Of a DNA stretch of 49,980 nt, positions 32,568 through 40,081 are shown piece by piece (within the stretch, counting starts at the first letter, position 1; each line of letters opens with the position of its first letter). A program made the translations under genes and the position numbers. A model generated the notes under the pieces. It worked only from the letters and a program-made list of their open reading frames with translations. It had not been told where the DNA came from and did no database searches. This DNA is from a virus: IMG/VR virus record IMGVR_UViG_3300035201_000148, positions 1-49,980 of that record. One strand, given 5' to 3'.

Positions 32568-32816
32568 ATGTTAGTAGTACAGTGTAAAGATTGTAGAAAG
32601 GAACTGACTAGTTCAAGTCAGAGTAAATCATGTGGATGTCCTAACATGATGACGGTAAAAGGTGATAGTGTAACAGCTGTTGACCTAACTAGAGTTATCA
32701 TGCTACAATCAACTAGTGAAAAGGTAAAGAAAGACGCACTATCTCCATCAGAACTTGCTTGGCAAGAGGAGAGACGTAAACGTAAAGTGAGGAAACTCGA
32801 TTTTGAGGTACGATGA
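32568..32816 (+). CDS. Small zinc-ribbon-like protein
   Basis: An 82-residue protein with an N-terminal Cys pair (CKDCRKEL) and a second cluster (KSCGCPN), spaced like a zinc ribbon. It ends in a basic helix (SELAWQEERRKRKVRKL). It may bind nucleic acid or protein. The stop overlaps the next start. Family not identified. Confidence 0.65.
   Translation: MLVVQCKDCRKELTSSSQSKSCGCPNMMTVKGDSVTAVDLTRVIMLQSTSEKVKKDALSPSELAWQEERRKRKVRKLDFEVR
32680..32709 (+). promoter_or_regulatory. Weak sigma70-like promoter candidate
   Basis: TTGACC at 32680-32685 and TACAAT at 32704-32709 are 18 bases apart, within the zinc-ribbon-like gene and about 100 bases ahead of a run of small membrane-protein genes. One mismatch in each box; it may be chance. 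Confidence 0.28.
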
Positions 32817-33154
32817 CTCCTCCAAACAGACATGACATCCCGATAATAGGGGACTTCTATACGAAAGCAGAAGTAGATCAAATGATTGCTGATGCTTTAG
32901 AAGAAGCACGAGCTATTGATGAGAAGTCAATGGCAGATCATAACTTCAAAGCAACTATCATTAGTATGATCCTTGGTTTTATATGTCTTGCATTATTCCT
33001 TGATGGATTGTTAAGAATCTTAGGAATAATCCCACCATTCATGGATCTAGATGTTAATGTGATTGATGATATTATAGATAAAGTAGAGAGTGATATAATG
33101 CCGATGGTACAAGACACAGCACAGAAGGCACAAAGATATATCCCAAGACGATGA
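32813..33154 (+). CDS. Small membrane protein
   Basis: A 113-residue protein: a soluble acidic N-terminal helix region (YTKAEVDQMIADALEEARAI), a membrane segment near residues 48-72 (ATIISMILGFICLALFLDGLL) and a polar amphipathic C-terminal part. It is first in a row of four small membrane-protein genes. Function unknown. Confidence 0.65.
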   Translation: MTPPNRHDIPIIGDFYTKAEVDQMIADALEEARAIDEKSMADHNFKATIISMILGFICLALFLDGLLRILGIIPPFMDLDVNVIDDIIDKVESDIMPMVQDTAQKAQRYIPRR

Positions 33155-33261
33155 CTGGAACTATTGTTGTTAATGCAGATTCAATCAGGATATTTTGTAT
33201 CATGATGTTAGGAGCCGTGTGGGTTTACCTACTCAGTCATCCTGGTGAAGATGATGAATGA
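33151..33261 (+). CDS. Tiny single-span membrane protein
   Basis: A 36-residue peptide, MTGTIVVNADSIRIF, with one hydrophobic span (CIMMLGAVWVYLLS) and an acidic end (HPGEDDE). It is coupled by ATGA to the gene before and overlaps the next by eight bases. Support comes from this packing and a clear membrane segment; it is too short for other proof. Confidence 0.55.
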   Translation: MTGTIVVNADSIRIFCIMMLGAVWVYLLSHPGEDDE

Positions 33262-33592
33262 CTTTTCTGTAATAATATTTCTAGTCATTTCTCTATCACT
33301 TCTTGGTGGTGCATTGTGGTTGATGTGGAGTGCTGGTACTTCTGAACCTATGAAAAATTATAGGACTGGTACTTGGACAACACAGGTTACTAAAAGAGTT
33401 CATCCTGAGATGGAAGGTGTAGAACCTGGTACAGAATTGATGGGTGTAAATTTTGATGAGAAACCTGCTAGTTGTGATATAGAATCATATAAAGATCTTC
33501 AAGCACGTATAGAAGTATTGAGAGCTGAATTGGAAGGAGAAGAAGATGATGACGATGATGATGGAGATGTTCCCGCACTATTAAAACGATGA
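33254..33592 (+). CDS. Membrane-anchored acidic protein
   Basis: A 112-residue protein from ATG 33254 (MNDFSVIIFLVISLSLL): an N-terminal membrane anchor, a soluble middle (NYRTGTWTTQVTKRVHPEMEG) and a strongly acidic end (EGEEDDDDDDGD) after a short helix. ATG 33251 or GTG 33245 are possible alternatives. The acidic tail on the inner or outer face is unusual. Function unknown. Coupled to the next gene by ATGA. Confidence 0.65.
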   Translation: MNDFSVIIFLVISLSLLGGALWLMWSAGTSEPMKNYRTGTWTTQVTKRVHPEMEGVEPGTELMGVNFDEKPASCDIESYKDLQARIEVLRAELEGEEDDDDDDGDVPALLKR

Positions 33593-33873
33593 CTTTTCTA
33601 ATAGCACTAATGTCCTTTGCAAACTTTGTATTCTATCCTTTAGTGATAGGTACTATTGTTGCAGTTATCATAGAACAAATCTTCAGAGCAAGAGGTGATG
33701 AAGACAATCCAGAAGATGTAAAAAGGGTTGTGATTTCTATGGGTATACGGAAGTATCTTTATAGACAAGCATGGCTTTTTAATGTAATTTGGTTTATTGG
33801 ATACTTCATTCTTATGTTTACTGTAGGAAGACAGCAACCAGCAGCAATGCCTGATATGATTTGGCAGGGTTAG
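33589..33873 (+). CDS. Two-span membrane protein
   Basis: A 94-residue protein with two predicted membrane helices: residues about 4-28 (LIALMSFANFVFYPLVIGTIV) and about 61-80 (AWLFNVIWFIGYFILMFTV), joined by a charged loop. No family recognised. It closes the run of small membrane-protein genes and could be part of an envelope-modifying set. Confidence 0.65.
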   Translation: MTFLIALMSFANFVFYPLVIGTIVAVIIEQIFRARGDEDNPEDVKRVVISMGIRKYLYRQAWLFNVIWFIGYFILMFTVGRQQPAAMPDMIWQG

Positions 33874-33903
33874 TTGTATACATAATAAGGTTTAATTAAT
33901 CCT

Positions 33904-34047
33904 ATGAAGAAAAAAATTGACATTAGGGAAGCAAAACCTTACTTCCCAGATACTCTTCCGTGCGAGTATGATCCACCAGATACAAAACCGTTAGGTGAGG
34001 AAGATTATTATGAATCATATACTAAGGGAAGGGGATCCGACGCTTGA
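33904..34047 (+). CDS. Small Pro/Asp-rich protein
   Basis: A 47-residue polar protein (MKKKIDIREAKPYFPDTLP) rich in Pro, Asp and Tyr, with CEYDPPDTKPLGEEDYY. The short gap before it contains no clear promoter. Its last codons contain the -35 box of the promoter at 34044. Function unknown; the composition looks like a small cyanophage protein rather than random sequence. Confidence 0.5.
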   Translation: MKKKIDIREAKPYFPDTLPCEYDPPDTKPLGEEDYYESYTKGRGSDA

Positions 34048-34072
34048 CTCATCGTTCGGTTTCTCATATAAT
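34044..34072 (+). promoter_or_regulatory. Strong sigma70-like promoter
   Basis: TTGACT at 34044-34049, 17-base spacer, TATAAT at 34067-34072. The start would be near 34079, giving a leader of about 17 bases before ATG 34096. Its distance to the gene is nearly the same as for the promoter at 24666 and gp61. Confidence 0.75.
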
Positions 34073-34095
34073 TAGTGTATAGTTAATTCAGAGCA

Positions 34096-34311
34096 ATGAC
34101 TCTAACTTCAAAGTTCAGTAAAGATCTAAGCACATTACGTGCAGCAGCAAACAAAGAAATTTTTCTAGATTTAAAAAATCCTAAACTCTATAAAAAGATT
34201 AAAAGATTTTATCAAAATGAAGTAGTATTAGATGGTGAAGATCCAGAAAGGGATTACAGTCTTGTAATTGAGTGCTTAAGACAAGATCTTGCAGAAGTTG
34301 AAGTAAAATGA
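34096..34311 (+). CDS. Small helical protein
   Basis: A 71-residue protein, MTLTSKFSKDLSTLRAAAN, containing LDLKNPKLYKKIKRFYQNEVV and DYSLVIECLRQDLAEVEV. It reads as a small helical protein and has its own strong promoter. Its type is known from cyanophages without function. The stop overlaps the next start. Confidence 0.7.
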   Translation: MTLTSKFSKDLSTLRAAANKEIFLDLKNPKLYKKIKRFYQNEVVLDGEDPERDYSLVIECLRQDLAEVEVK

Positions 34312-34547
34312 ATGTTATTATGGAACGGTATCCTTACCGTTATGTTGAATGTGGGACTCTAGAAAATGGGTGTCCTGATTACAGAATTCAAAAGGTAGAT
34401 GAGTGGACCAAGAGATATAAGGATATGTATCTCTGTGATAATGGAATGCAATTAACAACTGCAATAGAGGATTTTGAGTACACTAAGTGGCTTGACCCTG
34501 CAGGAGTTCCATGCTATGTTGGTGATAAAGGTCCTAGATCTAAATAA
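34308..34547 (+). CDS. Small aromatic protein
   Basis: A 79-residue protein starting MNVIMERYPYRYVECG, rich in Tyr, Asp and Gly (CPDYRIQKVDEWTKRYKDMY). It has four or more Cys but no standard zinc motif. It is coupled to the gene before by ATGA; Met at 34320 is an alternative start. Its stop lies inside a late-type box. Function unknown. Confidence 0.6.
   Translation: MNVIMERYPYRYVECGTLENGCPDYRIQKVDEWTKRYKDMYLCDNGMQLTTAIEDFEYTKWLDPAGVPCYVGDKGPRSK
34539..34546 (+). promoter_or_regulatory. Late-type promoter box
   Basis: TCTAAATA overlaps the stop of the preceding gene and lies 24 bases before ATG 34571. Spacing agrees with the other late-type boxes. With the terminator at 34819 it would make a one-gene late transcript. 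Confidence 0.4.
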
Positions 34548-34570
34548 TTAAACCCGTTCAACGTAAAAAA

Positions 34571-34810
34571 ATGGCATTTAAAGGAACAGCAGGAAAGTCT
34601 TCTAGTGGAGCATCCATGTCGAAGTATGATGTGGAAGTAGAATCAAGATTGCAGAAATTGGAAGCAGCAGTAGCAGCACTTCAAACCCATAGTCATGGTA
34701 GTAGTGGTGGTGGAGGTAGTGTCGCAGCAGGTGCGGCCGCAATAGCAGCAGAAGATGTAACTCCTGAAGAGAAGGTAGATCATCTAATCAATTTACTAGC
34801 ATCATCATAA
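34571..34810 (+). CDS. Small Ala/Gly/Ser-rich protein
   Basis: A 79-residue protein starting MAFKGTAGKSSSGASMSK, with a coiled-coil-like part (VESRLQKLEAAVAAL), a Gly/Ala-rich linker and a short C-terminal helix (EEKVDHLINLLASS). The plan resembles small virion-associated proteins of cyanophages. It has a late-type promoter and is closed off by a strong terminator, as for hsp20. Confidence 0.65.
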   Translation: MAFKGTAGKSSSGASMSKYDVEVESRLQKLEAAVAALQTHSHGSSGGGGSVAAGAAAIAAEDVTPEEKVDHLINLLASS

Positions 34811-34818
34811 TTCATTAT

Positions 34819-34847
34819 AAGGAGGTTGCAATAACCTCCTTTTTTTG
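34819..34847 (+). terminator. Rho-independent terminator before the glycan cassette
   Basis: A perfect nine-base-pair stem (AAGGAGGTT at 34819-34827, AACCTCCTT at 34833-34841) with a five-base loop and a T run. It separates the preceding short-gene region from the glycan cassette. Confidence 0.92.
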
Positions 34848-34851
34848 TTAT

Positions 34852-34859
34852 ACTAAATA
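34852..34859 (+). promoter_or_regulatory. Late-type promoter of the glycan cassette
   Basis: ACTAAATA lies just after the terminator and 25 bases before ATG 34885. It is identical to the box at 18473-18480 in the late region. No sigma70-type pair is visible here, so the cassette may be expressed late. Confidence 0.5.
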
Positions 34860-34884
34860 AAGTGATCGATTATTCTAAAAGAGT

Positions 34885-35979
34885 ATGAGGGACTATAAAG
34901 GAACTGCATTGGTATTGGGTGCAGGTGGTTTCATAGGCAGTCATATGGTAAAGAGACTGCGTAAAGAAGGTTATTGGGTACGGGGTGTTGATCTGAAGTC
35001 CCCTGAATTTTCCAAGACAGAAGCAAATGAATTTATACATGGCGACTTGCGAGATGTAGATTTCGTTCGCCGTGTTTTAAAGTTTAAAGGTGAGCAAGGT
35101 AATTTCTATAATGAAATTCCATATAAGATGGAAGAACCTTTTGATTACATCTATCAATTTGCTGCTGATATGGGTGGTGCAGGTTTCGTTTTCACTGGTG
35201 AGAACGATGCAGATATCATGCATAATTCTGTAAGTATTAATTTAAATGTACTTGAGGAGCAACGTAAGTTTAATGAAGTAAAAGGTGTAAATAATACGAG
35301 AATATTTTACTCTGGTTCAGCATGTATGTACCCAGAGCATAACCAACTTGATCCTGATAATCCTGACTGTCGTGAAGAATCAGCATACCCAGCAAACCCA
35401 GACTCCGAGTACGGATGGGAGAAACTCTTTTCAGAACGTTTGTATCTTGCTTACAACCGCAATCACAATATCCCTGTGCGTATTGCCAGGTATCATAATA
35501 TCTTCGGACCAGAAGGAACTTGGCAAGGAGGAAGAGAAAAAGCACCTGCAGCAATTTGCAGGAAAGTGGCATATGCTCAAAACGGAGATGAAATCGAAGT
35601 TTGGGGTGACGGAAAGCAGACCCGTTCCTTCCTCTTTATCGACGAGTGCATCGAAGCTACTTATCGAATGATGAATTCTGATTTCTTAGGACCAGTTAAT
35701 ATTGGTTCTGAGGAGATGGTTACTATTAATGAGTTGGTAGATATTGCTGCTAAGGTTGCTAAGAAAAAAATATATAAGAATCATATTGATGGTCCTCTTG
35801 GTGTTCGTGGTCGTAACTCTAACAATGATCTTGTAAGAGAAAAGTTGGGATGGGATTATTCTCAGACATTAGAAGAGGGTATTGCTAAAACTTATGATTG
35901 GATTAAGTGGCAAGTAGTTAAAGAACCTTTCGAAGCAGAACCTACTATGCTAGAATACGAATTGACAGCAGCAGGTTAA
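34885..35979 (+). CDS. gme: GDP-mannose 3,5-epimerase (SDR)
   Basis: A 364-residue extended SDR that closely follows plant-type GDP-mannose 3,5-epimerase, which turns GDP-D-mannose into GDP-L-galactose (with GDP-L-gulose). The NAD site is LVLGAGGFIGSH (about 9-20). The active-site Cys lies in SGSACMYP (Cys147) and the catalytic YGWEK at 176-180. FHNI/YHNIFGPEGTWQGGREKAP, VWGDGKQTRSFLFIDEC and GVRGRNSNND complete the family signature. It is a little shorter than the plant enzyme (377). It is the first gene of the glycan cassette. Codons at about 35380-35670 are C-rich. Confidence 0.92.
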   Translation: MRDYKGTALVLGAGGFIGSHMVKRLRKEGYWVRGVDLKSPEFSKTEANEFIHGDLRDVDFVRRVLKFKGEQGNFYNEIPYKMEEPFDYIYQFAADMGGAGFVFTGENDADIMHNSVSINLNVLEEQRKFNEVKGVNNTRIFYSGSACMYPEHNQLDPDNPDCREESAYPANPDSEYGWEKLFSERLYLAYNRNHNIPVRIARYHNIFGPEGTWQGGREKAPAAICRKVAYAQNGDEIEVWGDGKQTRSFLFIDECIEATYRMMNSDFLGPVNIGSEEMVTINELVDIAAKVAKKKIYKNHIDGPLGVRGRNSNNDLVREKLGWDYSQTLEEGIAKTYDWIKWQVVKEPFEAEPTMLEYELTAAG

Positions 35980-35982
35980 ATT

Positions 35983-36831
35983 ATGAGAGTGACTATATTA
36001 GGCTCCAGTGGACAAATCGGAGCATACTTGACGGAATACCTTCGTCATCTTGGACATGAGGTAATAGAGTTTGATAAGAACTTTGATGAGAAGCATGACA
36101 TGACTGTCATACCTAACATCAAACTTCATGGTGCTATTATGAATTCTGATTTTGTATACTTCCTTGCATTTGATGTAGGTGGTTCTCATTATCTGAAGAA
36201 GTATCAGCATACATTTAAGTTCCTTGATAATAATGCAAGGATGATGGTTAATGCTTTTGAATATATTCAGAAGTATAATAAACCATTTGTATTCGCATCA
36301 TCTCAGATGAGTAATATGAGTTACTCACCTTACGGTGTAATGAAGCGGGTAGGGGAACTATATACTAAGTCTTTGAACGGATTGATAGTAAAGTTTTGGA
36401 ATGTTTATGGGATTGAACATGATATGGAGAAAGCCCATGTCATTACAGATTTCATAAAGAAAGGTTTTGAGACAGGTACTATCGATATGATGACTGATGG
36501 TACGGAAGAAAGGGAATTTTTATACGCTGAAGATTGCTGTGAAGCGTTGTATACGGTCATGCAAGAGTATGATCGTTTCACTTCTGACGATGAGCTTCAT
36601 ATTACTTCTGGTGTTAGTACAAGTATTCTGGAGATTGCATCACAAATTCAGTCCTTATTTAAAGAGATTGATCGGGAGGTTACTATTGCTCCCGCTGAGT
36701 CTAAGGATGAGGTACAGAAGGATGCCCGTAATGTATCGGATCCGTACATCAAGACGTTCTGGAGACCGACCACTACGATAACTGAAGGTATCACTAAAGT
36801 ATTCAATGAAATGAAAAAGAACTATGACTAA
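35983..36831 (+). CDS. NAD-dependent sugar epimerase/dehydratase (SDR)
   Basis: A 282-residue extended SDR. The N-terminal nucleotide site is TILGSSGQIGAYLTEYL; catalytic residues are in SSQMSNMSYSPYGVMKRVGELY (Tyr and Lys of YxxxK), and VKFWNVYG and EREFLYAEDCCEAL are typical. It probably acts on a nucleotide sugar such as the GME product, but substrate and exact reaction are unknown. It lies four bases after GME and overlaps the next gene by eight. Confidence 0.85.
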   Translation: MRVTILGSSGQIGAYLTEYLRHLGHEVIEFDKNFDEKHDMTVIPNIKLHGAIMNSDFVYFLAFDVGGSHYLKKYQHTFKFLDNNARMMVNAFEYIQKYNKPFVFASSQMSNMSYSPYGVMKRVGELYTKSLNGLIVKFWNVYGIEHDMEKAHVITDFIKKGFETGTIDMMTDGTEEREFLYAEDCCEALYTVMQEYDRFTSDDELHITSGVSTSILEIASQIQSLFKEIDREVTIAPAESKDEVQKDARNVSDPYIKTFWRPTTTITEGITKVFNEMKKNYD

Positions 36832-37588
36832 CTTGACTCCTCTCAGAAATTTTATTCAGGATCCTGCTTGTGACTTGGGTAATAATGCATGGAAACTTCT
36901 TGACTTAGTAAAGACTATGAAGAACAAGAGGTTTTTAGACCTTGGTGTTCGTCTTGGTGCATCTTCTGCTGTTATGTCGGTAGGAGCAGATGAAAGTAAC
37001 AATCAAGTTTGTGGTTGTGATTTAGATTATGATGGTTTCTTTAAGAATGGTCGTAGGTTTGTTAGTGAAAACTATACTTGCTATCAGGCAGATAGTGTAA
37101 CACTTGGTAAGAACTGGGATGAAGATCCATTTGATATTATTTTTGTTGATACTATTCATACAAGAGAACAAGTACTAGCAGAACTTTATTTCTGGTCTGC
37201 TCATTTAAATGAAGGTGGATATTTTATATTCCATGATTCACATTGGGATCATACAACTAAGGGTGATACGATTGGTGGTAAGGAATGGAGAAGAGTTGAT
37301 GAAGCAATCACTGACTTCTTTAATCTTCCAGAGAATGTGATGAAGTTGGATGAGTATGAGGATAATGATATTCTATTGAATCATTCTCCTGGTAGTTTTG
37401 GTATGACTTTTATAAAGGTAAAGAAACTTGCAGCAATAGAAAGATTTAAAGAGGGTATAGATTGGAAGGAAGTATTTGATATTAGGAACGAGTTAAATGA
37501 TATGCATTTCAATAAAGACAATCCCAAATTTGTGGATTGGCATCAAGACATCCCTAACATACAGAATGAATTAGTTATTAATCCATGA
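36824..37588 (+). CDS. Class I methyltransferase (methyltransf_24-like)
   Basis: A 254-residue Rossmann-fold SAM-dependent methyltransferase. Motif I is RFLDLGVRLGASSAVMS; motif II/III includes VCGCDLDYDGF, and the post-motif is DIIFVDTIHTREQVLAEL with FHDSHWDH. These DTIH and HDSH residues recall methyltransferases that act on sugars or related small molecules. Within the cassette it would methylate a sugar hydroxyl. It shares its class with the gene at 42618-43211. Confidence 0.8.
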   Translation: MTNLTPLRNFIQDPACDLGNNAWKLLDLVKTMKNKRFLDLGVRLGASSAVMSVGADESNNQVCGCDLDYDGFFKNGRRFVSENYTCYQADSVTLGKNWDEDPFDIIFVDTIHTREQVLAELYFWSAHLNEGGYFIFHDSHWDHTTKGDTIGGKEWRRVDEAITDFFNLPENVMKLDEYEDNDILLNHSPGSFGMTFIKVKKLAAIERFKEGIDWKEVFDIRNELNDMHFNKDNPKFVDWHQDIPNIQNELVINP

Positions 37589-38409
37589 CATTTTCGGTAT
37601 CCCATTGGTCGGGTCGCTTAGGAAATAACATACAGCAGATTTCTAATTGTATAATGGCTGCTGAAAAATATAAATGTACTTTCCGTCAAAAGTTAGACCA
37701 TGATATTATTCCAAAGTTTGAAGTACACTTTGAAGGTCTTCTTGCTTCTGATTTCACAGCGAATGCTAGGTATTATTCTTGGGAACCCTTAGTTCATTGT
37801 GAGAAGGGTTGTTATGAAGGTGAGAATGAAACTGGATTAGGTGTGGAGCATATCTATAGAAATATGCATAAGGTTTGTAGAGAACATATTGGACCAAACT
37901 TATTACTTCCAAAGAAAGATATAATTGGTGATGATACGATTGTGATGCATCTTAGGAGTGGTGATAATTATCATAGGATATTCAAACCACCTACTAACTA
38001 TGTCCCCAATCCACTGATATTTTATTTGGAATTGATAGATTTATATGATAAGGCAATTGTTATTACAGAACCAGATAGAGAGAATCCTATTGTACATGAA
38101 CTAGAGAAACTTGATAAGGTTACAATTCAATCTTCTACAGTAGCAGATGACTTTGCTACATTAATGAATGCAGAGAATGTAGCATTGTCTGGTGTAGGAA
38201 CTTTTGCAATGGCTGCAGCACTTTGTTCTACTACAATTAAGAATCTATATACTACTGATTTATTATTGACAGAACACTTAAATTATACTATGCTTTATAA
38301 TACAGATGTGGAAGTTAATGTAATGGAACTGGATAATTATATTCCAGTTTTCCCCTGTAGTTGGAAGAATACAGAGGAGCAACGTAAATTTATTCTTGAA
38401 TATAGATGA
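37585..38409 (+). CDS. Fucosyltransferase-like glycosyltransferase (GT11-type)
   Basis: A 274-residue enzyme with GT11/O-fucosyltransferase features: the N-terminal GRLGNNIQQISN donor loop, the MHLRSGDNY motif that binds the GDP part, and the late GVGTFAMAAALCS. It would transfer fucose or a similar sugar from a GDP-linked donor. It is more diverged than the copies at 44830 and 47286. Overlaps neighbours by ATGA on both sides. Confidence 0.75.
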   Translation: MTFSVSHWSGRLGNNIQQISNCIMAAEKYKCTFRQKLDHDIIPKFEVHFEGLLASDFTANARYYSWEPLVHCEKGCYEGENETGLGVEHIYRNMHKVCREHIGPNLLLPKKDIIGDDTIVMHLRSGDNYHRIFKPPTNYVPNPLIFYLELIDLYDKAIVITEPDRENPIVHELEKLDKVTIQSSTVADDFATLMNAENVALSGVGTFAMAAALCSTTIKNLYTTDLLLTEHLNYTMLYNTDVEVNVMELDNYIPVFPCSWKNTEEQRKFILEYR

Positions 38410-39398
38410 AAATATTTGTAACAGGATGTGCTGGATTACTTGGCGCAAATTATACTAGGCATTTAATTTCCAGTGGTCACCATGTAATTGGTATTGATAA
38501 TCTCTCTGGAGGTTATAAAGCATTTGTTGCTAAAGGTGAGAACTTTGAGTTTGTAAAATTAAACTTAGAGAAGAGAAAGAAAGTAGAAGCATTATTTGAT
38601 GAACACCGACCAGATGTTCTGCTTCACTTTGCTGCGTATGCTGCTGAAGGTTTATCTCCTTTCATTCGTAATTTTAATTATAGGAATAATCTTCTTTGTT
38701 CTGCTAACTTAATTAATCCTTGTATTAAGTATAAGACTAAGATGATATTTACATCTAGTATGGCAGTTTATGGTGGGCAACAAACACCTTTCACAGAAGA
38801 TAAACAACCACAACCAATAGATCCATATGGTATGGCAAAGTATGCTGTAGAATGTGATCTAAAGATGGCGGAGACACAGTTTGGATTGAGGTATAACATT
38901 GTACGTCCACATAATGTTCTGGGATTGTATCAAAATATCTGGGATAGATATAGAAATGTAATTGGTATTTTCATCCGTAAGACTCTTAACGGTCAACCTA
39001 TTCTTGTCTATGGTGATGGAGAACAGACTCGTGCTTTCTCAGACATTCGTTATTATATGGAACCATTTGATATTCTTCTTAATGAATTTGATGGAGAGAT
39101 TTTTAATATTGGTGCAGATAAGTTCTTTACTCTTAATGAAGTTGCTGAAACAGTTCAGGCAATAGGTAAGAAGTATGGGTACGATGTTCCTATTGAGCAC
39201 GGTCCTCCAAGGCACGAAGTTAAACACGCATACTGCGATCATACTAAGGCAAAGAACTTGCTTAAATTCCAGGACAATACTAAACTGGAAGAGTTGATTG
39301 AAAATATGTTTGTGTGGGCAATGAAGCAACCTAACCGTAAGGTGAAGGATATGGAATATGAAATTACTGAAGGCATTTACGATTACTGGAAGAACTAA
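38406..39398 (+). CDS. UDP-glucose 4-epimerase-like SDR
   Basis: A 330-residue extended SDR: FVTGCAGLLGANYTRHL for NAD, GIDNLSGGY, LHFAAYAAEG, the catalytic SSMAVYG and YGMAKYAVE (Tyr, Lys), and VRPHNVLG. These resemble GalE and related sugar 4-epimerases. The exact donor sugar is unknown. A possible sigma70-like pair (TTGACA 38266, TATGCT 38289) lies upstream but is weak. Confidence 0.85.
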   Translation: MKIFVTGCAGLLGANYTRHLISSGHHVIGIDNLSGGYKAFVAKGENFEFVKLNLEKRKKVEALFDEHRPDVLLHFAAYAAEGLSPFIRNFNYRNNLLCSANLINPCIKYKTKMIFTSSMAVYGGQQTPFTEDKQPQPIDPYGMAKYAVECDLKMAETQFGLRYNIVRPHNVLGLYQNIWDRYRNVIGIFIRKTLNGQPILVYGDGEQTRAFSDIRYYMEPFDILLNEFDGEIFNIGADKFFTLNEVAETVQAIGKKYGYDVPIEHGPPRHEVKHAYCDHTKAKNLLKFQDNTKLEELIENMFVWAMKQPNRKVKDMEYEITEGIYDYWKN

Positions 39399-39400
39399 CT

Positions 39401-40081
39401 ATGTCAGAATGCGATTGGCCTAATTGTCCCCGATATTTTAAGGGTGACTATGAGAAACTGAAGACCAAGTTTACTGGTGCTGAAGACATTGAGAATAACT
39501 GGTCACAGTCAATGCAAGATATGTTTGTATTGACTATGCTTGATGGTAAAAAGAAAGGTGTTTATGTAGAAGTTGGTGCAGATCAACCAAGAGTAATTAG
39601 TAATACGTATCTATTAGAGACTGAGTTTGATTGGGCAGGTGTTTCATTTGAACTGGATGGTAATAAGGTATCTTTCTTTAATACTATGAGGAGAAATAAA
39701 TGTATTTGTGATGATGCTACAGAGTTTGATTATAAGTTTCTTTTTGGTGAAAGGAATTATCCAAAGCAGATTGATTATCTTCAATTGGATATTGATCCAG
39801 CAGAAGGGACTCTTGCAGCATTAAAGAAAATGCCTTTAGATGACTATAGATTTTCTGTCATTACATATGAGACTGATGTTTATAGTTCTGGAGCAGATAT
39901 TCAAGATGAACAGATACATATCTTAGAGTCAAAGGGTTATCAATTGGTTGCAAAGAATGTTAAGTGTGAGGGAAATCCATACGAAGATTGGTGGATTGAT
40001 CCTGCAATTGTGCCTGAAGAAAGGTGGAAACCTTACTATACACGTATAGGTGCTGAATCTAATGAGGTGATACTATCATGA
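39401..40081 (+). CDS. FkbM-type methyltransferase
   Basis: A 226-residue SAM methyltransferase of the FkbM kind. Motif I is GVYVEVGADQPRVISNTYLLE, followed by WAGVSFELDGNKVSFF, and the acidic post-motif is IDYLQLDIDPAEG. FkbM enzymes commonly O-methylate polyketides and bacterial glycans. Here its place supports sugar methylation. It begins two bases after the preceding gene. Confidence 0.85.
   Translation: MSECDWPNCPRYFKGDYEKLKTKFTGAEDIENNWSQSMQDMFVLTMLDGKKKGVYVEVGADQPRVISNTYLLETEFDWAGVSFELDGNKVSFFNTMRRNKCICDDATEFDYKFLFGERNYPKQIDYLQLDIDPAEGTLAALKKMPLDDYRFSVITYETDVYSSGADIQDEQIHILESKGYQLVAKNVKCEGNPYEDWWIDPAIVPEERWKPYYTRIGAESNEVILS

Noticed and set aside
38266-38294. TTGACA-17-TATGCT before the SDR gene at 38406
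   Set aside because: The -10 box is weak and the site is inside a coupled gene run; not listed as a promoter.
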